Origin: Prochlorococcus sp. AG-315-D17
Lineage (GTDB): Bacteria > Cyanobacteriota > Cyanobacteriia > PCC-6307 > Cyanobiaceae
Assembly: GCA_003283685.1 (NCBI GenBank)
Contig: QBWD01000002.1
Coordinates: forward strand, 1-64,000
Length of the DNA: 64,000 bases
Reading direction: 5' to 3'
Shown: piece by piece, positions 37,861 to 44,941 of the stretch
Layout: each line of letters opens with the position of its first letter
How positions within the stretch are numbered: position 1 is the stretch's first letter
Translations under genes and position numbers: made by a program
The notes under the pieces: generated by a model
Told to the model about the DNA's origin: nothing
What the model saw: the letters and a program-made list of their open reading frames with translations, nothing else
Databases searched by the model: none

Positions 37861-37889
37861 AAACACCTCCTTTTTAGGAGGTGTTTTTA
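37861..37889 (+). terminator. Rho-independent terminator of the porin gene
   Basis: Stem aaacacctcc/ggaggtgttt with a TTTTTA loop and a following T-run, beginning 31 bases after the porin stop. The strong stem is consistent with a highly expressed monocistronic gene. Confidence 0.9.
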
Positions 37890-38137
37890 TTTGAACAATA
37901 TTGATTTTTTATATGCATGAAGTTCTTTTGAGCCACTCTAAGAACAGTAACAAGAACAAAGCGCTAAAAGAACCCTTCGAGAAAAAATAAAAAAATGATA
38001 TGTTGATTATCTTCTTAAATCTTTTATGGTTTTAATTAATTAAAAAATTCCAGGAATAATGAAGCAAAGGTTCCCTGATGATTAAAGAGCATAGTTACAA
38101 GTTCCTTGGATGAATTCAAAAAGTATGGAGGGAAAGC

Positions 38138-38233
38138 ATGAGAAAGAACTATACAACTCACATATTTTTGGAAGAAGAAAAAGAGATCTGGTGTCTCTGT
38201 GAAAGTTCACTTGCTGCTATAGCAATATCATGA
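38138..38233 (+). CDS. Leader-like micropeptide (31 aa)
   Basis: 31 codons from ATG 38138 with a strong GGAGGG ribosome-binding sequence five bases upstream, ending TGA at 38233. The ATG of the zinc-ribbon-like frame follows 3 bases later, so translation is probably coupled. The peptide is charged with two Cys in WCLCES. Function unknown; it could be a leader peptide. Confidence 0.4.
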   Translation: MRKNYTTHIFLEEEKEIWCLCESSLAAIAIS

Positions 38234-38236
38234 AGG

Positions 38237-38398
38237 ATGAAAAGTTCTTTTCCTGATTACAAATGCTGCCTTTGCAATAGAGAAACCTTTTTGAGATCTA
38301 ATCAACCAAACTGGGTACATACGGAACAAATAGAACAAACAAGAGCACCAAGAAAGAGTCCTAAATGTGGACATACACCTGTTGGCACGATTCTCTAG
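38237..38398 (+). CDS. Small zinc-ribbon-like protein (53 aa)
   Basis: ATG 38237, TAG 38396-38398. CCLC near residues 10-13 and KCGH near residues 45-48 look like the two halves of a zinc knuckle. After the TAG the same frame remains open and coding-like for 29 more codons (GISEIDPQDPRING..., TGA at about 38488), so the TAG may be a nonsense mutation, a sequence error or a readthrough site. A 100-codon antisense frame covers the same DNA; the ribosome-binding context favours the plus strand. Confidence 0.45.
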   Translation: MKSSFPDYKCCLCNRETFLRSNQPNWVHTEQIEQTRAPRKSPKCGHTPVGTIL

Positions 38399-38559
38399 GG
38401 CATATCTGAAATAGATCCCCAGGATCCAAGAATTAATGGATTCAGGAACAATAATTATCGGGGATGTTACTTGCTTCTTGAGGCCTGAATTAGGACCTGA
38501 TGATTTATAGAACTCGTCAAAGTTCACCATTATTTTTAGATCCTTTGTACTTCTCTCTA

Positions 38560-38606
38560 TTTTGTAACTACAAAAAAGACAACCTTTTTAGTAGTTACAA
38601 AAGGTT
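38560..38606. other. Two mutually exclusive hairpins
   Basis: Arms 38560-38571 and 38591-38602 are perfect 12-bp complements. Arms 38581-38588 and 38599-38606 form a second 8-bp hairpin that shares bases 38599-38602 with the first. Only one can form at a time, which resembles an attenuator or switch. Confidence 0.5.
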
Positions 38607-38793
38607 CATCAAGGAGTAGAAAGAAAACAACAGAATAACTCCACACACAATCGTTCTGTTGCCAAAGCACTCGACTTCGCGCAGGCAGAGTGTTTTTCAA
38701 GGCCTTATTTTCAAGAATTGGCACATGTGACAGTTGAGGAACTCACCTGTCAACACTTGAGATGCCTTATCTCTTCCCATAAGTTCTTTTTGT

Positions 38794-38888
38794 GAGGAGT
38801 TGAGATCCTCCGCAGTGGAAACAAGGAAACACTTGCGACTGATCTCCAAAAGAACCGCCTTGTTCAGAACGGGGCGGTTCTTTTTTTG
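38794..38888 (+). ncRNA. Probable Yfr2-family small RNA
   Basis: A hairpin with arms 38811-38817 and 38830-38837 exposes the loop GAAACAAGGAAA, and a lower stem (gagat/atctc, 38802-38806 with 38842-38846) closes it. The tandem GGAAAC elements in an unpaired loop are, as I recall, the mark of the cyanobacterial Yfr2-5 small RNA family. It ends in a strong terminator. No protein frame accounts for this transcript. The 5' end is approximate. Confidence 0.65.
38851..38888 (+). terminator. Strong Rho-independent terminator
   Basis: 9-bp G/C-rich stem agaaccgcc/ggcggttct (38851-38859 with 38873-38881) with a 13-base loop and seven T residues. It would end the Yfr2-like RNA. Confidence 0.9.
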
Positions 38889-39010
38889 CCTTAAAACCCT
38901 TTCAAGCTTTCCAATACTTGTCCCACTCATCCTGCAACTCATCAATAAATCTCTCTTGTTTTTTGAGCAAGAAATATCTAAAAGCTGCCTCCCGAAGAAT
39001 CGCTTGAGGC

Positions 39011-39056
39011 CCCACAATCCTCTACTGGTACAAAATACCAAAAAGAGGATTATGGG
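39011..39056. repeat. Long imperfect palindrome / structured RNA element
   Basis: Arms 39011-39023 and 39044-39056 pair at 12 of 13 positions, with an inner 5-bp stem (39026-39030 with 39036-39040). The whole would fold into one long stem-loop. It is not followed by a T-run. It sits in the gene-poor middle of the island and may be a structured RNA or a remnant of a mobile palindrome. Confidence 0.5.
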
Positions 39057-39078
39057 ATGGTAGAAAAAGGTAAGAGTT

Positions 39079-39177
39079 GTGGCACTAGTAGATACTTCCG
39101 AAGACCCCGAAGAATGGGAATATTTCACTAAGTGGAAACTCATGCACTCAAAAGGTAGTTCTCTTTGCATGATGTGA
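39079..39177 (+). CDS. Possible micropeptide (32 aa)
   Basis: GTG start at 39079 with AAAGG about 10 bases upstream. The acidic, Trp-containing peptide (VDTSEDPEEWEYFTKW) looks coding. Overlapping it, another coding-like frame begins with GTG 39174 and runs to TGA 39314 (46 codons, Lys/Arg-rich with four Cys). Both are uncertain. Confidence 0.28.
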   Translation: MALVDTSEDPEEWEYFTKWKLMHSKGSSLCMM

Positions 39178-39517
39178 CCACTTCACCTACTACCTGCACA
39201 AAGTTATGCGTGGTCCTTGACCTATCCTGTTATAAACATCGAATTCCTAAAAGTGAAAAGCTCACGAAGCTTTGCAGGAACTGGCAAAAAAAGAGGGTAA
39301 TAGAAATTGGGTGATATCCCGAAGTTCCTTAAATAGGTTTACCTATCTTAATGCAAGAAAAAAACAGGAATTTATGCTGATGTTTTTCTCCTGGTAGTTG
39401 TATTAGACCAAAGACATCAGAACTTTTTCCCCATCACTCGGTTCTGATTCGAGAAGGGAAGGTGTTCAAGATCACACGCTATGGGATGCCTTCCTAATAT
39501 CCAAAGGAGGTCTAAGC

Positions 39518-39652
39518 ATGCAAGCAACCCGTAATTTCAGATCCAACGGATCCAATGGTCTTTCCTCTTTATTCCTTTGGTTTTCTGTTCTTCTGATTTC
39601 TTTAGGGACACTCCCTCATCTCATTACTTATTACTTCCAATTGAAATATTGA
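39518..39652 (+). CDS. Small membrane protein with strong ribosome-binding site (44 aa)
   Basis: ATG 39518 with AAAGGAGGT spaced seven bases upstream, an unusually perfect site for this genome. The N-terminal 15 residues are polar (Asn, Ser, Arg), followed by a hydrophobic helix of about 20 residues and a short Tyr-rich end. The leader contains further small hairpins (39410-39510). The family is not recognised, but the start signal argues for a highly translated gene. Confidence 0.55.
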   Translation: MQATRNFRSNGSNGLSSLFLWFSVLLISLGTLPHLITYYFQLKY

Positions 39653-39897
39653 GATAAGAAAAATGATTGCTACTCTTCTCGCATTGATTCTGGAAAAGCA
39701 CAAAGAATATTGGGTTGTGGGATAAATAGAAAATTAAAGCCTCAATCCATTTAATCCATACAAGCAATTTTTTTTAATCTAAAGTTTTTAACGTTCTGGT
39801 TAAGAGCTTTTTTGTATTTTCCGTTGCACTCCTCTTTTTCTTTTATGCAGTAACCAGCCCTATTAAATAGTCGAATACTTATCCCCAAAAACCAGTC

Positions 39898-40113
39898 TTA
39901 GCAGCACCCACAATCACTTTCACCTTTGGGTGCTTGTTCTTCGAATGCATCTGCAATATCTCTAAGCATTACAGCAATAAATTCAGGAGGACATTGAAGC
40001 TCCTTAGCATAACCAGCACATTGTTGAGCGATGTCCTGCATGGCAGGAATAATGATTTTATCAATTTGGTCTTCGGTTGCTTGCCACTTCACTTCGCACT
40101 TTTCAGTCATCAA
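39898..40113 (-). CDS. Small CPxE-motif protein with C-terminal CGCC
   Basis: 71 residues, helical and acidic. AKELQCPPEFIAVMLRDIADAF (residues about 36-57) matches the central motif of the protein at 10892-11149. The C-terminus SDCGCC adds a cysteine cluster that could bind metal. It is the last gene on the minus strand after the decapeptide-repeat operon, 146 bases on. Function unknown. Confidence 0.65.
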   Translation of the reverse strand: MMTEKCEVKWQATEDQIDKIIIPAMQDIAQQCAGYAKELQCPPEFIAVMLRDIADAFEEQAPKGESDCGCC

Positions 40114-40259
40114 TCAGTAAGCGTTTAATAATATATAAATTACTCATTAAGCTGAAAATGTTCAAACAGACCACAACAATCCCTCAAAAGATTTGATCTT
40201 TATTATCTTTTCGTCTCAATTACTTAGCAAGAGGATGCAAAGCATCCAGAAAATTCTCA

Positions 40260-40496
40260 TTAAGTTAGTCCCATTGCTTTGACTCCGTAAACAATTAGCC
40301 CACAGCCAACTAGACAAGCATTTAGTAATCCCATGCCAACCGCACCTACAGTAATAATCCCCATTGATACTCCACCAATAGCTATAAAGCCCATTGGGAC
40401 TAATCCAATAGCAATAATTCCACGAGGAGCAACCCCAAAAGCAACTAGCTTGGGCATGCTTTTGGCAGTTTTATTACTTTTCAGGGGTTTTTCCAT
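40260..40496 (-). CDS. Decapeptide-repeat membrane-type protein (78 aa)
   Basis: After a basic N-terminus (residues 1-17) the protein is six tandem ten-residue repeats of the form h-x-h-G-h-x-P-M-G-h: VAFGVAPRGI, IAIGLVPMGF, IAIGGVSMGI, ITVGAVGMGL, LNACLVGCGL and IVYGVKAMGL. Glycine recurs every five residues. Hydrophobicity is high throughout. A compact beta-solenoid or membrane-inserted sheet are both conceivable. It has six repeats like the fused protein upstream, with matching exceptions in repeat 5. Confidence 0.75.
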   Translation of the reverse strand: MEKPLKSNKTAKSMPKLVAFGVAPRGIIAIGLVPMGFIAIGGVSMGIITVGAVGMGLLNACLVGCGLIVYGVKAMGLT

Positions 40497-40548
40497 TTAA
40501 AAATTAGAGATCAAAGCTATTCATAGAAAGGAATGAAAGCATTAAAAG

Positions 40549-40980
40549 TCACTGAGAAGTTCCATGAGTTGCACATGGCATCCATAATTTTCCCATCTTA
40601 TGAACACCTATGCATCCAAATTTTTCAGCCTCTGCTTCTGCTTCAGATCTTGTGGGATAGGCGTAGATATTCTTCAAAGATGAATCTGAATTCTCAATTG
40701 TTTGTTGCAGAGCTGACCCTTCTGGACTCCATACCTTTAACCCCATCGTCGTTATCCCTGCGGAAAAGATACCCATCCCAACTATTGATGCATTAACAAC
40801 TCCCATCGCTACGACACCTAGAGAGACAACTCCCATTGGCACTATTCCTATGGTGACAATCCCCATAGGAACTATCCCAATAGAGACAAGGCCAAGTGGC
40901 GCAATCCCAATTGCAATTTTTTTAGGGGTACTACCGCAATGAGCGGGTGCTTGTGATTGTTGATTCTCAGAGCTATTCAT
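40549..40980 (-). CDS. Decapeptide-repeat domain fused to a DUF3721 module
   Basis: 143 residues. Residues about 20-80 are six ten-residue repeats (IAIGIAPLGL, VSIGIVPMGI, VTIGIVPMGV, VSLGVVAMGV, VNASIVGMGI, FSAGITTMGL); residues about 108-138 are a DUF3721 module ending FGCIGVHKMGKLWMPC. An N-terminal stretch of 18 residues includes AHCGS. The repeat domain is paralogous to the next gene and the DUF3721 module to the previous one, so this is the fusion linking the operon. Function unknown. Confidence 0.75.
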   Translation of the reverse strand: MNSSENQQSQAPAHCGSTPKKIAIGIAPLGLVSIGIVPMGIVTIGIVPMGVVSLGVVAMGVVNASIVGMGIFSAGITTMGLKVWSPEGSALQQTIENSDSSLKNIYAYPTRSEAEAEAEKFGCIGVHKMGKLWMPCATHGTSQ

Positions 40981-41000
40981 GATTTGGGTTTTCGATATAT

Positions 41001-41246
41001 CTAGTGATGGTGGTGATGCAAATGAGCACTATCTTTCTTCTGCTCTTGATGAACTTTATTACTTTTGCAAGGCATCCACTTATTACCCATTTTATGAGCA
41101 CCAATGCAATTGAAATTTTCAGCTGCTTGCTCTGCTTCCACTTTTGTATCAAAAAGAGTTCGCATTTTATTCTTTGCAGATTCAGGAGAGCAGCCGATTA
41201 GTAGCACCCCAAGAAAAAAAGAAGGGAGAAAAAGATTTTTATTCAA
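41001..41246 (-). CDS. Lipoprotein with DUF3721 module and His-rich tail
   Basis: 81 residues. The signal sequence ends with lipobox LLIGC (Cys19), so it should be anchored to a membrane facing the periplasm. Residues about 33-60 are DUF3721 (EAEQAAENFNCIGAHKMG, NKWMPC). The C-terminus ends HLHHHHH after a Lys/Glu linker, a natural metal-binding run. It is the first gene of the operon and starts 20 bases upstream of the fusion protein. Confidence 0.8.
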   Translation of the reverse strand: MNKNLFLPSFFLGVLLIGCSPESAKNKMRTLFDTKVEAEQAAENFNCIGAHKMGNKWMPCKSNKVHQEQKKDSAHLHHHHH

Positions 41247-41478
41247 TTAAATTAAACAATTGATTTTTTGTTAACCTAATTAGTTTTTCTATTTTTGGCA
41301 TTTTCATGACCTCTTCAAGAGGAGTACAGCAAAAAAAGAATGGGCCACGAAGAGATCCAATCTCTCCCTAAAAAAGATTTGATCCTCCTAAATTTCTGTT
41401 CTAATTGTTTAATCCTCAAGTAATTCACTAGCTTGCAGAGACTTTTAAGTAACCTACTCAGGCCAACTTTTTCAACCA
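41247..41478. other. Intergenic stretch before the tRNA remnant
   Basis: No gene seen. A short hairpin with cctctt/aagagg arms lies at about 41311-41323. It includes the upstream region of the DUF3721 operon. Confidence 0.4.
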
Positions 41479-41550
41479 GATCTTGCAGCTGGGCGGTAGA
41501 GCAGTTCCTTAGAAAAGGAGAAGTCTCGGGTTCAAGTCCCTATGAGAGCA
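41479..41550 (+). pseudogene. tRNA-Thr remnant (putative attachment-site scar)
   Basis: 72 bases aligning without gaps to tRNA-Thr at 34603-34674, about 58 of 72 identical, including 17 identical bases across the T arm (TCTCGGGTTCAAGTCCC). Several stem pairs are broken (first anticodon-stem pair, one D-stem pair, one acceptor pair) and the anticodon loop reads TTAGAAA, so it is not a working tRNA. It is in direct orientation with the intact gene. Confidence 0.85.
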
Positions 41551-41689
41551 TCTTCGAAAACGAGCTAGAACAAACACTCTCAGCCACGGAGATCATTTAC
41601 ATATAAAAACGAAAATATCCTATGTATATTGATTCTATAGCAACTATCAATTAACAAGTTGAATTAACAATCACTTGAATTAGAAGTAG

Positions 41690-41887
41690 TTCATACACGA
41701 AATTTTCATAAAAGATTTCTCAAGATGGCTAATAATAATTAACCGAAAAGAGCTGACAGAGTTAAATGTATTCAAGGCAATAAAGCAATTAGAACTAATC
41801 AAAGAGTATTTTTTTGCTTCTTTTGTAGATGTAATACCAGGTGAAATATTAAAATCATGGTCATGTTGTGAACCAATCTCTCAATAA
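41690..41887 (+). pseudogene. Coding-like frame without a start codon
   Basis: 65 codons open from after a TAG to TAA at 41885-41887. The predicted peptide (INRKELTELNVFKAIKQLEL, then a Cys-containing end) looks like protein, but no ATG, GTG or TTG lies in a suitable position. It may be the tail of a gene lost when the island edge was rearranged. Confidence 0.3.
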
Positions 41888-41902
41888 AATTGAGGTAAAT
41901 AT

Positions 41903-42697
41903 TTATTTTAAAAATATTTTAGCAATTACATTAATCAAATCACTCATGGATTTTAAGATGAAGTCAGCACCAGCTTCTTTTAATTTCATCTCATATTGAA
42001 GACGTTGTTTTTCACGAGAAAGATCATGTAAATGAGGGGGTGCTATAGCGAGGCTAATAAATTTCTGATCAGGGATCCTAATTCGAGCATTTATAACTGT
42101 TTTTACATCTGCAACAGTATCTCCAATATATGCAATTGGAGGTGATAACTCGCCTAGGGGACTATTTGAAAGCTTACTTGCTAGTGAAATAAACCCTGAT
42201 GGATCAGGCTTATCAGGAGCATCACCCATTGCTATCAAAGGTGGAGAGATTAAATCAAGCTTTTGTTCTAAGACAAATTTCGCTGAAGGCAATTCAGCTC
42301 CGCTTACAAATCCCCAACCAATATTCTGCTGTGATAACTCATGGAAAAGATTCTTATTGACTAATAACTGCTCATTTTTAATAAAACCTGACCATTGGCT
42401 TGAATCCTGATTGGGGTCTCCACCAAAATAAAAACTATCAAAGCTTTCAATTAAATCTTTTCTTGTTGGAGCTGATTTGGGAAGATGATTCTTTTTTATA
42501 TATCTATTGATCATTTCAAGACTCAAATCCCAATCATTATTCCAACATCCTTCACTTTTAATAGAGTCAATATCTAATATTGATGGCTTCCATCCACAAA
42601 ACTTATTTACCGTTTCCTGAATAGCCATTCGATAACTATTTGCCACATCCCGAATCACCCCGTCAATATCAAACAAAAGAAATCCAATATTATCCAT
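41903..42697 (-). CDS. HAD-superfamily phosphatase (TIGR01548 type)
   Basis: 264 residues. HAD motif I FDIDGVIRD at 9-17 with the nucleophile Asp and acid Asp; motif III Lys in DAPDKPDP; motif IV YIGDTVADVKT. The subfamily is found in cyanobacteria, sometimes encoded with histidinol-phosphate-type enzymes. Substrate unknown. It is the first ordinary gene past the island edge. Confidence 0.82.
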   Translation of the reverse strand: MDNIGFLLFDIDGVIRDVANSYRMAIQETVNKFCGWKPSILDIDSIKSEGCWNNDWDLSLEMINRYIKKNHLPKSAPTRKDLIESFDSFYFGGDPNQDSSQWSGFIKNEQLLVNKNLFHELSQQNIGWGFVSGAELPSAKFVLEQKLDLISPPLIAMGDAPDKPDPSGFISLASKLSNSPLGELSPPIAYIGDTVADVKTVINARIRIPDQKFISLAIAPPHLHDLSREKQRLQYEMKLKEAGADFILKSMSDLINVIAKIFLK

Positions 42698-42984
42698 AAT
42701 TTATAAAAAGTTGTTCAACTTGATCCCATTACAGAAAGAATCAGTAGAAAGACATTTAAATTATCTTTCTAAAAATATAATAAGCAGTCTTCACTTCGAC
42801 AAAAAAGAAAAGAGGGCAAGCAATAACTATTAAAGCCGAAAGAGCTCATCTGGCTAGCTGATTTAAAACACAAAGATTGTTTGCTCATTAAAGTGGATCA
42901 TCAACAGATCATTTCTTCATGCTAAAAAGAACCTATGTATCAGTATGAACAACACTGCAGAACAAAAGGTGTCATAATATTTTT

Positions 42985-43063
42985 GTAGCAACAGCTACTA
43001 AAACGTTCAACTCACTTCACGGTGAGCCGCAGTTTGACTCAAGCCAAGGAACGGGGACTTGAG
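42985..43063 (+). promoter_or_regulatory. Three-hairpin leader of the DUF4278 gene
   Basis: Three consecutive small stem-loops: gtagc/gctac (42985-42998), ctcac/gtgag (43011-43026) and ctcaag/cttgag (43038-43063). They sit directly before the ribosome-binding sequence GGAG and the start of the 33-codon gene. The gap 42698-42984 shows nothing else. Confidence 0.45.
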
Positions 43064-43082
43064 CATATTCCGGAGACGATTA

Positions 43083-43184
43083 ATGTCTTTAACTTACAGA
43101 GGCCTTAAGTACAACCAGCACAAAGCAGTTGTCCCAAAAGATCACGTAAAACTTACCTATCGTGGTAAACATTATCAAAACTGA
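43083..43184 (+). CDS. DUF4278 micropeptide (33 aa)
   Basis: 33 codons from ATG 43083 with GGAG about seven bases upstream. MSLTYRGLKY and the C-terminal KLTYRGKHY are the duplicated LTYRG motif of DUF4278, a small cyanobacterial family. It is basic and soluble; no function is known. Followed by a terminator. Confidence 0.85.
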   Translation: MSLTYRGLKYNQHKAVVPKDHVKLTYRGKHYQN

Positions 43185-43202
43185 GTGGATATCCAATCAG
43201 TA

Positions 43203-43227
43203 AAGCCCTGCTAGTCAGGGTTTTTTT
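43203..43227 (+). terminator. Rho-independent terminator of the DUF4278 gene
   Basis: Stem ccctg/caggg (43206-43210 with 43216-43220) extended by A-T pairs, followed by seven T residues. Confidence 0.85.
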
Positions 43228-43586
43228 ATTGACAATATTTAGAACTTTCAACCATTTATCTCAATTACTCATCAATAAAATCCTTTTTGATTTTTGTAAG
43301 TTTATTCAAATGATCAAGCTTAAATGAGTTCAGACGGAATCCCCAAAGCAAATGATGGTAACTAATGAAAAGAAAGAGATCATAGCTGAAAGAGTCAAAC
43401 TAAAAGAGAGAAACTTCTGATTTCCGATGTGGTCTCTTCATACATATCTTTCGGAACATTAATTTGCTTAGAGATAATCTTTAAGGCTATAAGACCTGTT
43501 CGCTTCAATACCCATTATTCAAAAAAGAAAGAATATATTTTGATTTAGAAGAAATAAAATGAATATGTGATTACAAAGCTTAATTA
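43228..43586. other. 359-base gap without a gene
   Basis: AT-rich sequence with no convincing frame, RNA gene or repeat on either strand. Confidence 0.5.
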
Positions 43587-44312
43587 TCAGGTAATCGTAG
43601 ATTTCTTCTTCATAAATATATGAAACAACCCCAAGCAAAATACCAGCAAAGCTGATCCTATTAATAGAAATAGATAGTTACCAGAAATAATATCGACTTC
43701 ACCATTAAAAATCTTTCTTAAACTTACATCATTGAATCCACTAAGAGTATAACCAGCCGCAACAAAAGGAATATCTGAAATTATTATGCTGAAAATTAGA
43801 GCTGGCATAAATTTCTTCCATGATATTTTGGTGAGACCAACTGCATAACAAACGAAATCGAACCAAGATGTCATTAACAAACCTGTCATCAAAAAGAAAT
43901 TATCTTCCAAATAACGTTTGCTAATATTTTCAATTTTTAGCATTTGTCTGCCACCTAGAAGTCTTCCGACGAAATTCCTACCGAAAGATCTAGATAACAA
44001 AAAAGAACAAGAACAAGCCAAGAAATCTGCAACAAAAATAAGTGCCAATCCATACTTTATCCCATACAAATATCCAGCAATTACAGAGCAATATGTGCCT
44101 GGTAAAATTGGAATAAGAATACTCACCGACCTTAATATAAATAATAATAATATTGAAAAAATACTTATAGAGTTTAAATCGTTTTGACTATTATAGAAAA
44201 GTTGACTAATCACCTCAATATCAAAAATCTTATAGCAAATAAATAAAAAAGAAGCTAAAGAAATTAACAATGCATATTTAAAAAACTTTCTAAAAAGAAG
44301 AGGGGCAGGCAT
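43587..44312 (-). CDS. TVP38/TMEM64-family (VTT domain) membrane protein
   Basis: 241 residues with about six hydrophobic segments. The central region GTYCSVIAGYLYGIKYG, the LLSRSFGRNFVGRLLGG and the MTSWFDFVCYAVGLTKIS segments fit the VTT (SNARE-associated) domain shared with DedA proteins, linked to lipid scrambling in other organisms. Precise role unknown. Confidence 0.8.
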   Translation of the reverse strand: MPAPLLFRKFFKYALLISLASFLFICYKIFDIEVISQLFYNSQNDLNSISIFSILLLFILRSVSILIPILPGTYCSVIAGYLYGIKYGLALIFVADFLACSCSFLLSRSFGRNFVGRLLGGRQMLKIENISKRYLEDNFFLMTGLLMTSWFDFVCYAVGLTKISWKKFMPALIFSIIISDIPFVAAGYTLSGFNDVSLRKIFNGEVDIISGNYLFLLIGSALLVFCLGLFHIFMKKKSTIT

Positions 44313-44386
44313 GAAAAATATTTCCTTGGGTCGACTTAATGTAATTATTAAATTATACTATATATTTTTTCATCGCTTAATTAAAG

Positions 44387-44641
44387 CTAATTATGTTCAA
44401 ATTTCAGGCCGCAAACTGTATTAGCATCAGACAAAGCCATCTCGCCAGAATTCCATTTATCGTATACACAAGTATAAAATGGTTCATTTTGATTTGTTAA
44501 ATCATTCTTCTGATCAATAATATCTCTTAGATATTTAGCCTTTGCTTTTAAATATTCTTTTTTATATGACCAATAAACTATTTCAGCAACTCCAATAAAA
44601 GCTAAAGAGAAAACAAATCCAACAATCAAATGATTAATCAA
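44387..44641 (-). CDS. Hypothetical membrane-anchored protein (84 aa)
   Basis: One N-terminal transmembrane helix (residues about 4-26) then a hydrophilic domain with two Cys (YTCVYDKW, NTVCGLKF) in a pattern that could form a disulfide outside the membrane. No family recognised. It lies 74 bases upstream of the VTT protein on the same strand. Confidence 0.55.
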   Translation of the reverse strand: MINHLIVGFVFSLAFIGVAEIVYWSYKKEYLKAKAKYLRDIIDQKNDLTNQNEPFYTCVYDKWNSGEMALSDANTVCGLKFEHN

Positions 44642-44941
44642 TTTTTTTCTCCCAGGAATTTCATTTTACATACCTTTTCTCTTAAAAGTAACTCGTAGCT
44701 AATACTCAAAAAGACACTTGAATCCTTTTGATTTTATTAAATTCCCAACTCAGTTCTATATTTAATATGATGTTCATAACTTCAAAGAAAAAGCTTTCTA
44801 GATAAAGATATAAAAGAAGACAAGCTAATAGGGATTAAGCACCATCAAAACAAGTTAGATTACTCAGAGAAATATCTTGACAGTCCCTTGCTCCCCTCGA
44901 ATGATTTAGTTTGTTAGAAGAATATAAGAAACAAAATTATT

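Noticed and set aside
38228..38530. 100-codon minus-strand frame
   Set aside because: It lies antisense to two plus-strand frames that have a strong ribosome-binding site; its hydrophobic composition is what the reverse of such codons gives. Not excluded, but not preferred.
38697..39170. 157-codon minus-strand frame over the Yfr2-like RNA
   Set aside because: It reads through a strong terminator and a structured RNA and shows no family resemblance.
41479..41550. Reading the tRNA-Thr-like sequence as a functional tRNA
   Set aside because: Mispairs in acceptor, D and anticodon stems and an anticodon loop TTAGAAA make a working tRNA implausible.
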